A DNA stretch of 64,000 nucleotides from Paracoccus methylarcula (lineage in GTDB: Bacteria; Pseudomonadota; Alphaproteobacteria; Rhodobacterales; Rhodobacteraceae): contig NZ_PXNQ02000002.1 of the NCBI RefSeq assembly GCF_003007735.2, positions 186,001 through 250,000 of the forward strand. The letters are read 5' to 3'. The notes beneath the pieces are model-generated. The model saw only the letters and a list, made by a program, of their open reading frames with translations. It was not told the DNA's origin and did no database searches. The number at the start of each line of letters is the position of its first letter. Positions within the stretch are counted from its first letter, which is position 1. Shown here in pieces: positions 39,407-48,307 of this stretch. A program made the position numbers and the translations under genes.

Positions 39407-39993
39407 GCCTGCAACCTTCTGGCCAGCCCGAGCAGGATCCGCGCCGTCGCACCCCACAGGTAATATGGCCCATGCGGCGCGGCGTGATAGCTGCGCCAGC
39501 CGCCACGCCAGCGCCTTTGCTCGATACGGTAGCGCGTGGGATCGGAGATATGGGCGAAGGGCAGGGTAAAGACCTCGTCCACCTCGCCGGGTTCGGCGAC
39601 AGGGGTAAAGCCGCCGCGGATGATGCCCAGCACCGGGGTGACGGCAAAGCCGGTCACCGTGCGATGCGGGGGCAGGGTGCCGATCAGATCGACCTGTGCC
39701 GGGTCCAGCCCCACCTCTTCGCGCGCCTCGCGCAGGGCGGCGGCGATCTCGTCGGCATCGCCGGGATCGAGCTTGCCGCCGGGCAGGGCGATCTGGCCGG
39801 GATGATGCCGCAGCCCCGAGGCGCGCTTGGTCAGCACCAGCCGTCCGTCATCCTCGTGAAAGGCCGCCAGCACCCCGGCGGGCCGCAGGGGTGTGTCGGG
39901 GGGCGCGAGATCGTTCAGTTCATAATCCGAACTGGGCTCTGCCTTGACCGCCAGAGCCGCGCGGAGACGTGTTTCGGACCATTCCAGTATCAC
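39403..39993 (-). CDS. CoA pyrophosphatase-like NUDIX hydrolase
   Basis: It starts at GTG 39993 (VILEWSETRLRAALAV), overlapping the hslO stop (GTGA), 196 aa. The NUDIX box is LPGGKLDPGDADEIAAALRE and AREEVGL. LTKRASGLRHHPGQIALPGG upstream is the CoA-pyrophosphatase (NudL/YeaB) pattern. It probably hydrolyses CoA derivatives. The gene is in a chain of overlapping genes and ends inside cca. Confidence 0.9.
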   Translation of the reverse strand: MILEWSETRLRAALAVKAEPSSDYELNDLAPPDTPLRPAGVLAAFHEDDGRLVLTKRASGLRHHPGQIALPGGKLDPGDADEIAAALREAREEVGLDPAQVDLIGTLPPHRTVTGFAVTPVLGIIRGGFTPVAEPGEVDEVFTLPFAHISDPTRYRIEQRRWRGGWRSYHAAPHGPYYLWGATARILLGLARRLQA

Positions 39994-41048
39994 TCGGCCG
40001 CCCTGCCTTTCTCGCCGTCCAGGCTTTCGCCACCCGGATTTTCGCCGTCGAGCGGCAGGCCATCGGCATCGAGCGTGGCCTCGAATCCAAGACTGTCGGG
40101 ATCGAACTCGTAATGCGCGCCGCAGAACTGGCAATCGGCGGTCACGATTCCCTCGTCGGTGGTCATATGCGAGATGTCCTTGGCCGAATAGATCGATAGC
40201 GTGTCGCGCACCCGGTCCGAGGTGCAGGAACAGCCGAACTCGACCCGCTGAGCGTCGAACACACGGGGATCCTCTTCGTGAAAGAGCCGCAGGAGCAGGT
40301 CGGTGGGACCAATGGAGGGACCGATCAATTCCAGCGACTCGACCGTGTCCAGCAGCAGGTTGGCACGGTTCCAATCCTCCGATTCGGCACCCTGCAGGAT
40401 ATCCGATGCCTCGATCAGCCCATCTTCCCGGCTGTTGTCATCGCCCGGCTCCATCGGCTGTCCCGGCAGGGTTTGCAGCATCACGCCCCCGGCCCGCCAA
40501 TGCTCCGATTCGCCCGAAAGCTGCGAGCGGCCATGGGCCAATGAGAAGCGCGACGGCAATTGCTCGGATTGGGCGAAATAGGTCTGCGCGCAGGCCGACA
40601 GCGATCCTCCGGCCAGGGGCGTGATGCCCTGGTAGGGCTGCATATCCGCACCCTGATGGATGAGAATGGCGAAATAGCCCTCGCCGATCTGCTCGAACGG
40701 GGGGCGGTCATTGTCCAGCCGATCCGCGTCGAAACTGGCCCATGCGCGAATCCGGGCGGGTTCGTCGTCAGCTTCCGGTGCGAAGTAATCTGCGGCGATG
40801 GTCCTGACCGCGCCACTGCCGCGAACCTGCAGGCTCAGTTTCCAGCGCAGCTTGATGGTGGGGCCGATCAGCGCCGCGAGCAAGGCCAGGTCGGCCACCA
40901 GCGCGCTCACGGCGGCAGGATAGTTGTGGCGTGACAGGATATGGTCCAGCACCCCGTCCAGCCGCGCGACCCGGCCGCGGATATCCGAACGGTCGAGTTG
41001 AAAGGGCAGGACCGTGTCGTCCCAGGCAATCTGGTTGATCTTGTTCAT
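39990..41048 (-). CDS. hslO: Redox-regulated chaperone Hsp33
   Basis: ATG 41048 (MNKINQIAWDDTVLPFQLD) has AAGGA seven bases upstream, giving 352 aa. The zinc cysteines are FGCSCTSDRV and CQFCGAHYEFD, the CXC and CXXC pairs of Hsp33. Under oxidative stress these form disulfides and activate holdase activity. The C-terminal tail has an acidic, Gly-rich stretch (DGENPGGESLDGEKG). The NUDIX gene follows by GTGA overlap, so hslO heads the chain. Confidence 0.93.
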   Translation of the reverse strand: MNKINQIAWDDTVLPFQLDRSDIRGRVARLDGVLDHILSRHNYPAAVSALVADLALLAALIGPTIKLRWKLSLQVRGSGAVRTIAADYFAPEADDEPARIRAWASFDADRLDNDRPPFEQIGEGYFAILIHQGADMQPYQGITPLAGGSLSACAQTYFAQSEQLPSRFSLAHGRSQLSGESEHWRAGGVMLQTLPGQPMEPGDDNSREDGLIEASDILQGAESEDWNRANLLLDTVESLELIGPSIGPTDLLLRLFHEEDPRVFDAQRVEFGCSCTSDRVRDTLSIYSAKDISHMTTDEGIVTADCQFCGAHYEFDPDSLGFEATLDADGLPLDGENPGGESLDGEKGRAAE

Positions 41049-41197
41049 GACGGATCCTTGAAATAGCGTCAGGCCCGCAATCGCGGGCCGGGTCGCCCCC
41101 AATATAGAGGTTTCACGGACGATCCCAAGGGGGCAGAGACATGCTTTCCCCTGCCAGAGCTTCGCGCTAGGGATGGGCCGAGTTGCGAGGAGCCCCC

Positions 41198-41665
41198 ATG
41201 ATCCCCCGTTTCGGTATCGCGCCAGAACCCGCCCGCAGATATCGGCGCCGCCCCGGTGCCTATGCGATCCTGCTGCGCGAGGGGCGGGTGCTGCTGACGC
41301 ATCAAGCCGAGCCCGAGCCGGAATTCCAGCTGCCCGGCGGAGGGATCGACCCGGGTGAAGGGCCCATCGCCGCGCTGCACCGGGAGGTCATGGAGGAAAC
41401 CGGCTGGACGATCTCGACACCCCGCCGGATCGGCGCGTATCGGCGCTTCTGCTATATGCCGGAATACGATCTTCATGCCGAAAAGCTGTGCTCGGTCTGG
41501 CTCGCCCGTCCGGTGATGCGTCTCGCCCCGCCGCTCGAGCCCGGACACGAGGCGCATTGGGTGCCCCTGGACCGGGCATCGGCGCTGTTGCCCGATCCCG
41601 GTTCGAGGGCGGCGCTCGGGCTGGTACTGGCGCGCGCCGACCGCAGTTACCGCAATTGCCGTTGA
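41198..41665 (+). CDS. NUDIX hydrolase
   Basis: ATG 41198 (MIPRFGIAPEPARRYRRRPG) has GAGGAG upstream, giving 155 aa. The NUDIX box is LPGGGIDPGEGPIAALHR followed by EVMEETGW. The N-terminus resembles NUDIX proteins annotated as ADP-sugar or nucleotide hydrolases, but the substrate cannot be named. It is convergent with the REC-PP2C gene by 34 bp and divergent from hslO. Confidence 0.88.
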   Translation: MIPRFGIAPEPARRYRRRPGAYAILLREGRVLLTHQAEPEPEFQLPGGGIDPGEGPIAALHREVMEETGWTISTPRRIGAYRRFCYMPEYDLHAEKLCSVWLARPVMRLAPPLEPGHEAHWVPLDRASALLPDPGSRAALGLVLARADRSYRNCR

Positions 41666-41699
41666 ATCTGCAAGGCCCGCAACTGGACTGCGGCAGGGA

Positions 41700-43016
41700 T
41701 TACCAGACATCTTCGACCCCGTCCTGATCGGATTGTGACCTTGTCCCTGCCGGGCGGGCCGAGGGAGGCGGACCGAATTCGACCAGCACCGCCGAGCGGT
41801 CGTCCCGGATCCTGTCGGCGCCGTCTCTGTCAAGCGCCAGGAGCATTGCTTCCAGGAATGCGTGGCCGTGAAGCCCCGAATGTGCCGTCAGCAGATCTTC
41901 GAGCCGGCTCTGCATCCTGTAGCCGCCGCCCGGGTCGTTCGATTCCGTGATCCCGTCCGAGGCAATCAGCATCCTTTCACCCGGCCGCATGGTCAATTCG
42001 AACTCGTCGAATATCGGCTCGGGAAACAATCCGACCGGCATGCCGCCCTTGCCAAGCTGGCGCAGGCTGCCATGGGCGGTCTGCAGAACCGGGTGCGGAT
42101 GACCTGCCTGCACCATCCTGACATGGCCATTGGCATGATCGAGATCGGCATAGATCAGGGTAAGGTAGCTGTCGAAACCCCTCTCTTCCAGCAAGAGACG
42201 GTTCAGCCTGTGTGCCAGCGCCGCCGGTGTCAGAGGATCGCCGCCATCCCGTGTCGGGCGCAGCACCTCGTTCAGATCGGGATTTTCCGAAAGATGCGCC
42301 GATAGTCTCGCCGCCACCAGCGCGGCGGCGACACCGTGACCGGCGATGTCCAGGGCAAAGATGCCGATCCGGTGATCATCGATCGAAAAGCATCCCACAA
42401 GATCGCCGCCAACCGCCCGCGCCGGATGCAACAGCAGCGATATCGCCGCCTTGCCGAATTGCCCCGCATGCCCGCGCATCATTGCCTGTTGCAGCCTGCC
42501 CGCGTCGCGCAGGTCGCGTTCGGCGCTGGCCCGCATCTCTTGCAGTTGCTGCAACAGATTGTGCAGTCGGGTGTTTTCCTGTCGCAGAGCGTCTCCGATC
42601 CGCAGGTTTCGCGAACCGATCAGCAAGCGGGCCTGCAATTCCGGGCCCTTCACCGGCGTGGTCAGGAAATCGTTCATTCCCGCGTCGAGACCGGTCGCGA
42701 TCTCCGCCGCGCCCTGATGATGGGCCAGGAGGATGACATGCCCATCTCCGCCCTGGTCGATATTGCGGAATGCGCGGCAGAACTCGACGCCCGACATGTC
42801 GGGCATCGACCAATCGGCAATGATGAAATCCGGTTTCCGCCGTTGGCAGATGGCAAGGGCTTCGACGGCTGAACCCGTCGCTTCAACATCATATCCCGCC
42901 CGTGCCAGATCCCGGCACTGTTCGGCCAGATCGCCGATAATCAGCACCTGCGATGCCCGCCGTCCGGGGTGGCGGCCTGTGGTGGTGGGTGGCAGGGGGC
43001 GGTCGGCACGGGTCAT
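41700..43016 (-). CDS. Response-regulator PP2C phosphatase (RsbU/SpoIIE-like)
   Basis: The 438-aa protein has a receiver domain (about residues 22-130) with D68 in IADWSMPD and K123. A coiled linker (about 138-172, RLHNLLQQLQEMRASAERDLRDAGRLQQAM) follows, then a PP2C domain with GGDLVGCFSI and FALDIAGHGVAAAL. It should dephosphorylate an anti-sigma antagonist-like protein when phosphorylated. No kinase, anti-sigma or sigma factor gene adjoins it, so its partner lies elsewhere. Confidence 0.92.
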   Translation of the reverse strand: MTRADRPLPPTTTGRHPGRRASQVLIIGDLAEQCRDLARAGYDVEATGSAVEALAICQRRKPDFIIADWSMPDMSGVEFCRAFRNIDQGGDGHVILLAHHQGAAEIATGLDAGMNDFLTTPVKGPELQARLLIGSRNLRIGDALRQENTRLHNLLQQLQEMRASAERDLRDAGRLQQAMMRGHAGQFGKAAISLLLHPARAVGGDLVGCFSIDDHRIGIFALDIAGHGVAAALVAARLSAHLSENPDLNEVLRPTRDGGDPLTPAALAHRLNRLLLEERGFDSYLTLIYADLDHANGHVRMVQAGHPHPVLQTAHGSLRQLGKGGMPVGLFPEPIFDEFELTMRPGERMLIASDGITESNDPGGGYRMQSRLEDLLTAHSGLHGHAFLEAMLLALDRDGADRIRDDRSAVLVEFGPPPSARPAGTRSQSDQDGVEDVW

Positions 43017-43112
43017 GACCGGGATCTAATCCCGTCCGCGTAAACGGGGGATGAAGCCAAATCACCAGAATCGTTATAGTTTTACTGGTGTCGCAACGAT
43101 CCGTTCGGGTCC

Positions 43113-44360
43113 CTACACGAGAAGTTCGGACAATATCTCATCGCCGGTAATGTCGCGATAGGCGAAGCCGGACTGGTCGAGCCGCTCGGCAAGCCGGGTC
43201 AGGCTGGCCGGATCCGTCGTCTCGATCCCGATCAGGACCGAACCGAAATTCCGTGCCGATTTCTTGAGATATTCAAAGCGCGAAATATCGTCATCCGGCC
43301 CCAGGAGCTGCAGGAAATCGCGCAGGGCTCCGGGGCGCTGCGGCATCCTGAGAACGAAGTATTTCTTGACCCCGGCAAAGCGTTGGGCACGCTCCTTGAC
43401 TTCGGGAAGGCGCTCGAAATCGAAATTCCCGCCCGAGCAGACACAGACCACCGTCTTGCCGGTCAGATCACCCAGATCGGGCAACACATCGATGGCCAGC
43501 GCCCCGGCGGGCTCGAGCACGATGCCCTCGGTGTTCAGCATCTCCAGCATGGTGCGGCAGATCCGGTCCTCGGGCGCGAGATGAACGTCCGAGACCTCGA
43601 AACGCGACAGGTTCTCGAAGGGCAGGGCGCCGATCCGGGCGACGGCGGCGCCGTCCACGAAACTGTCGATGGCGGGCAGCGCTACGGGGGCTCCGGCCTG
43701 CAACGCGGCCTGGAGGCTTGCGCCGCCCAGGGGTTCGGCGAAGGCGAAGAGGCTCTCGGATGCAGTCTCGCGCAGGTAGCGGGTCACGCCCGCCGACAAC
43801 CCGCCGCCACCGACCGGCAGAACCACCAGGTCGGGCGACTGGCCCAGTTGCTCCAGCATTTCCAGCCCGACCGTCGCCTGCCCCTCGATGATGTCCGGGG
43901 CGTCGAAGGGTGACAGAAATTGCGCCTCCTGCTCACGGGCGAAGGCTTGCGAGGCGGCCAGCGTCTGGTCGAAATAATCGCCGGTCAGGACGATCTCGAC
44001 GGCGTCGCCTCCGAAGATCTGGGTCTTGTCGATCTTCTGCTTGGGCGTCGTGACCGGCATGAAGATCGTTCCCTTCGCGCCGAAATGACGGCAGGCGAAG
44101 GCGACGCCCTGCGCATGGTTCCCGGCGCTCGCGCAGACGAAATGCGCATTGCTGCCGGGCTTGCTGCCGACCAGCTTGCGCATCGCGTTGAAGGCGCCGC
44201 GCAGCTTGTAGCTGCGGACGGGCGTCAGATCCTCGCGCTTGAGCCAGATATCGGCGCCGTATTTCGCCGACAGATGGTCATTGCGTTGCAGCGGTGTAGG
44301 CTCGAACAGGTCGCGAAGCGCGGCCTCGGCCTGACGGACGGAGGCGACAAAGTTTTCCAT
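43113..44360 (-). CDS. ilvA: Threonine ammonia-lyase (threonine deaminase)
   Basis: The start at ATG 44360 (MENFVASVRQAEAALRDLFE) gives 415 aa; the longer frame would add a non-homologous stretch. The PLP lysine is K52 in VRSYKLRGAFNAM, and the Gly-rich phosphate loop is VGGGGLSAGVT. A C-terminal ACT-like segment with REFLQLLGPDDDISRFEYLKK-like spacing is present. It deaminates threonine to 2-oxobutanoate for isoleucine synthesis and is probably feedback-regulated through the ACT-like region. Confidence 0.93.
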   Translation of the reverse strand: MENFVASVRQAEAALRDLFEPTPLQRNDHLSAKYGADIWLKREDLTPVRSYKLRGAFNAMRKLVGSKPGSNAHFVCASAGNHAQGVAFACRHFGAKGTIFMPVTTPKQKIDKTQIFGGDAVEIVLTGDYFDQTLAASQAFAREQEAQFLSPFDAPDIIEGQATVGLEMLEQLGQSPDLVVLPVGGGGLSAGVTRYLRETASESLFAFAEPLGGASLQAALQAGAPVALPAIDSFVDGAAVARIGALPFENLSRFEVSDVHLAPEDRICRTMLEMLNTEGIVLEPAGALAIDVLPDLGDLTGKTVVCVCSGGNFDFERLPEVKERAQRFAGVKKYFVLRMPQRPGALRDFLQLLGPDDDISRFEYLKKSARNFGSVLIGIETTDPASLTRLAERLDQSGFAYRDITGDEILSELLV

Positions 44361-44398
44361 CCCCGCCCCATGCCGCGAAAGCGTGGAATTGGCAAGGG

Positions 44399-45064
44399 TC
44401 AGTGCAATTCGCGCCCTTCGACGAAATGCCCCCAGAGGGTGGTCAGAATGGACAGGTTCAGCAGGACGGGAAACCAGTTCGAAACGATGTAATACAGAAC
44501 GGGCAGGCCGGACAGTGCGGCGAGAGTATGCGCGATATATCCTATCACGCTGACGATGGCTGCGACTGAAAAAAGCAGCCAATAATGTCCCGTGAGGCTG
44601 GCCTTGCCCTTTTCGAAGGCGCTTTCCTCTCCGAGTGCGATACCCGGCAGACCCGCGGACCAGCGCAGGATGACGGGTTCTACCAGAAGTATCGGAGCAG
44701 TGATCACCAGTAATATGATCATGCCAACGATCAGAACACTTCGTGTCAGATAGCTGCGGGTTTCACGGCTAAGTGCGGGGATTGCCGGAGGTTCCTCCCC
44801 CCGCAGGATAAACCGGTGAAAGGATACGGCCAGCCAGATCGCAAGAAAGAAAAAGATCAGCAGCAATAGAACTTCCCGTCCGGCGGTTTCGGGAGGATAC
44901 TGATCGCTGAAATTGCGTAACAATAACCGCCGCTCCCCTGCATTGAACAACCCGTAGATCGCCAACACATGCAGCCCCACCGGTGCCCATGAAAGCCGCA
45001 ACATGGCTGGGACATTGCAGATGATCTGCCGGATCGAGTGGATAACGATTCGGAACGCAAGCAT
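44399..45064 (-). CDS. Integral membrane protein, function unknown
   Basis: The start is taken at ATG 45064 (MLAFRIVIHSIRQIICNVPA), 221 aa. Several TM helices are visible (LLLLIFFFLAIWLAVSFHRFIL; SVLIVGMIILLVITAPILLV; HYWLLFSVAAIVSVIGYIAH; and a last helix near LPVLYYIVSNWFPVLLNL). I do not recognise the family. It lies 38 bp upstream of ilvA on the same strand and is divergent from argG. Confidence 0.7.
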   Translation of the reverse strand: MLAFRIVIHSIRQIICNVPAMLRLSWAPVGLHVLAIYGLFNAGERRLLLRNFSDQYPPETAGREVLLLLIFFFLAIWLAVSFHRFILRGEEPPAIPALSRETRSYLTRSVLIVGMIILLVITAPILLVEPVILRWSAGLPGIALGEESAFEKGKASLTGHYWLLFSVAAIVSVIGYIAHTLAALSGLPVLYYIVSNWFPVLLNLSILTTLWGHFVEGRELH

Positions 45065-45105
45065 GACACCCCGGCCAGAAGATAATTCTTTCTGTCGAGC
45101 CTGCC

Positions 45106-45134
45106 TTGAGATGACTAACAAATCCCTCTATTCC
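45106..45134 (+). promoter_or_regulatory. Predicted argG promoter
   Basis: TTGAGA (45106-45111), a 17-bp spacer and TATTCC (45129-45134) lie 29 bp before the argG ATG, with AAAGG in between. The -35 fits well and the -10 is weak. Confidence 0.45.
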
Positions 45135-45163
45135 GTGAGCAAAATCGCTAAAGGTTTAGACAC

Positions 45164-46389
<1,226 letters not shown>

Positions 46390-46393
<4 letters not shown>

Positions 46394-46932
46394 GTGAACA
46401 GCGCCTGACCGCCCGCATCGCCATCGTTACCGTCAGCGACCGCGCGTCGCGGGGCGAATACGAGGACAAGGGCGGTCCGGGTGCCGAGGAATGGCTGCGG
46501 GGCGTCGTGACCTCGCCGGTTCAGATCGACCGACACATCATCCCCGACGGCCGCGATATCGTGGCCGCCAAGCTGCGCGAACTGGCCGATGGCGGTGCCG
46601 ACCTGATCCTGGTGACCGGCGGCACCGGCCCCGCCCCGCGCGACCTGACCCCCGAGGCGGTGTCCGACGTCGCAGAAAAGGAACTGCCGGGCTTCGGCGA
46701 GGAAATGCGCCGCGCCTCGCTGACCGAAGTACCCACCGCGATCCTGTCGCGCCAGACGGCGGTGATCCGCGGCGCCTCCCTGATCATCACGATTCCCGGC
46801 AAGCCCTCGGCCATCGCCACCTGCCTCAATGCGGTTTTCGCCGCCGTGCCCTATTGCCTCGACCTGATCGGTGCCGCACGGATCGAAACGGACCCGGCTC
46901 GGATCGAGGCGTTCCGCCCCAAGGGCAAGTGA
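46390..46932 (+). CDS. moaB: Molybdenum cofactor protein MoaB/MogA family
   Basis: The 180-aa MoaB/Mog-domain protein has [19 protein letters not shown] and the molybdopterin-binding loop [18 protein letters not shown]. It acts in molybdopterin adenylylation or a related step. It overlaps argG by four bases. A double copy of the dispersed repeat lies downstream. Confidence 0.92.
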
Positions 46933-46955
46933 GCCGCGCAACCGATCTGCCGAAT

Positions 46956-46978
46956 GGATATTTGGATGAAGAAGAAGG
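46956..46978 (+). repeat. Dispersed repeat (copy 3, plus strand)
   Basis: It reads GGATATTTGGATGAAGAAGA, one base different from the copy 1 core. It pairs with the minus-strand copy at 46985-47008 to form one large hairpin between the convergent moaB and lrgB stops. Confidence 0.7.
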
Positions 46979-46984
46979 ATTAAG

Positions 46985-47008
46985 CCATTCTTCTTCACTT
47001 AAATATCC
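46985..47008 (-). repeat. Dispersed repeat (copy 4, minus strand), arm of a hairpin
   Basis: On the minus strand it reads GGATATTTAAGTGAAGAAGA, so this region is an imperfect inverted repeat with 46956-46978. AAAAAAA follows on the plus strand. The structure may act as a bidirectional terminator between moaB and lrgB. Confidence 0.65.
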
Positions 47009-47017
47009 AAAAAAAGT

Positions 47018-47740
47018 TCAGCCGCCAAACAGGCGTAGCGCCAGCGGCGCGATGATGGCGGTCAGGACCGCGTTCAACCCCATTCCTATGCCCGAGAAGG
47101 CCCCGGCGGTCTCATTGACCTGGAATGCGCGCGCGGTGCCGATGCCATGGGCGGCAACTCCGACGGAAAAACCACGCGCCCGCCAGTCTCGGATGTTCAG
47201 GGCGTTGAGCAGCGGCGTGACGATGATGGCGCCGAATATGCCGGTCAGCAGCACCAGTGCCGCAGTCAGGGTGGGCTGGCCGCCGATACGCTCGGCGATG
47301 CCGATGGCGACCGGGGCGGTGGTGGATTTCGGGGCCAGCGATGCGAGAACCGGGCCGCTGATGCCGAAGGCGCGGGCGATGAGAAGGGCCGAGACGACCG
47401 CGGTTACCGAACCCGCGATCAATGCCGCCAGCATCGGCAGGGCGGCCTTCCTGACGCGGGGAAGGTTGTCGTAAAGCGGCAAGGCCAGCGCGACGGTCGC
47501 CGGGCCGAGCATGAAATGGACGAACTGGGCACCCTCGAAATAGGTCGCGTAATCGGTGCCGGTCAGCCATAGCAGCAGCGCCAGCAGGATTACCGCGATC
47601 AGCACCGGGTTCGCCCAGCTTTGCCGCCCCGTGGTCCGGAAACAGGCATCCCCCGCCAGATAGGCGACCAGGGTCGCCGTCAGCCACAAGAGCGGCCCCT
47701 GCGCCAAGTAGGACCATATCAGAAGCGGATCACGCATCAT
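47018..47740 (-). CDS. lrgB: LrgB-family membrane protein
   Basis: The 240-aa protein has about seven hydrophobic segments and the LrgB blocks PVAIGIAERIGGQPTLTAALVLLTGI and AAHGIGTARAFQVNETAGAFSG. LrgB works with LrgA in a holin-like export system linked to autolysis or pyruvate transport. Its ATG (47740) lies within the lrgA end, with 11-bp overlap. Confidence 0.92.
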   Translation of the reverse strand: MMRDPLLIWSYLAQGPLLWLTATLVAYLAGDACFRTTGRQSWANPVLIAVILLALLLWLTGTDYATYFEGAQFVHFMLGPATVALALPLYDNLPRVRKAALPMLAALIAGSVTAVVSALLIARAFGISGPVLASLAPKSTTAPVAIGIAERIGGQPTLTAALVLLTGIFGAIIVTPLLNALNIRDWRARGFSVGVAAHGIGTARAFQVNETAGAFSGIGMGLNAVLTAIIAPLALRLFGG

Positions 47741-48110
47741 TCGGACCTTTCTGTGCCTCGGGATCGGTCGAGCCGGTCCAGCGTGCCACCGCCGCGAAGA
47801 CCCATGCCCCGACCGCGATTGCCAGCACCGTCGAGCCGATCAGCGCCAATGCCAGTGCCATGCCGTCTTCGCGCAGCAGATCCCCATGCGCCACGATGCC
47901 CACCCCGGCGGGCACGAAGAACAGCGACAGGTGCTGCAGCAGCCCAAGCGTCGTGCCCCGGATATGGGCGGCGACCGAGGGGCGCAGGATGCAGGTCAGG
48001 ACCAGCAGGATCAGCCCCACGACCGGCCCCGGCAGGGGCAGGGCAAGCGCGCGCGAGGCGATCTCGCCAATCAGTTGGAAAGACAGGATGATGGCGAGCG
48101 TGCTGATCAT
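47730..48110 (-). CDS. lrgA: LrgA/CidA-family holin-like membrane protein
   Basis: The 126-aa protein has about four TM helices, with LPGPVVGLILLVLTCILRP and LSLFFVPAGVGIVAH, both characteristic of LrgA/CidA. It is transcribed ahead of lrgB and divergent from smc. It should form a membrane complex with LrgB. Confidence 0.92.
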   Translation of the reverse strand: MISTLAIILSFQLIGEIASRALALPLPGPVVGLILLVLTCILRPSVAAHIRGTTLGLLQHLSLFFVPAGVGIVAHGDLLREDGMALALALIGSTVLAIAVGAWVFAAVARWTGSTDPEAQKGPNDA

Positions 48111-48203
48111 GGCTGCAGGCTAGTCGAGCGGTCCGGACTGTGCCAGACGGGATTGCACCGGAAATCGGGATATAGTTTCGCGCGCCAGCGGTGACGCGCA
48201 TCT

Positions 48204-48231
48204 TGTGGATAACCCGGCAAATTTATCCATA
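48204..48231. promoter_or_regulatory. Two DnaA-box-like 9-mers upstream of smc
   Basis: TGTGGATAA (48204-48212) is the exact complement of the consensus DnaA box TTATCCACA. TTATCCATA (48223-48231) matches it on the plus strand with one mismatch. The two are inverted and 10 bp apart, in the lrgA/smc divergent gap. Confidence 0.5.
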
Positions 48232-48245
48232 TATTGGGCTCCCTG

Positions 48246-48284
48246 TTGACTTGTAGCGGTCTCGCGGCAACAATCCCCTATAAT
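48246..48284 (+). promoter_or_regulatory. Possible smc promoter elements
   Basis: TTGACT lies at 48246-48251 and a perfect TATAAT at 48279-48284, 24 bp before the smc TTG. Their spacing (27 bp) is too long for a standard pair, so one of them may be used with another partner hexamer. Confidence 0.35.
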
Positions 48285-48307
48285 TCTGATTCTGGAAAGG
48301 CCGACCC

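Noticed and set aside
48246..48284. A standard promoter made of TTGACT and TATAAT before smc
   Set aside because: The 27-bp spacing is too long for a normal sigma-70 pair, so I keep it only as separate possible elements.
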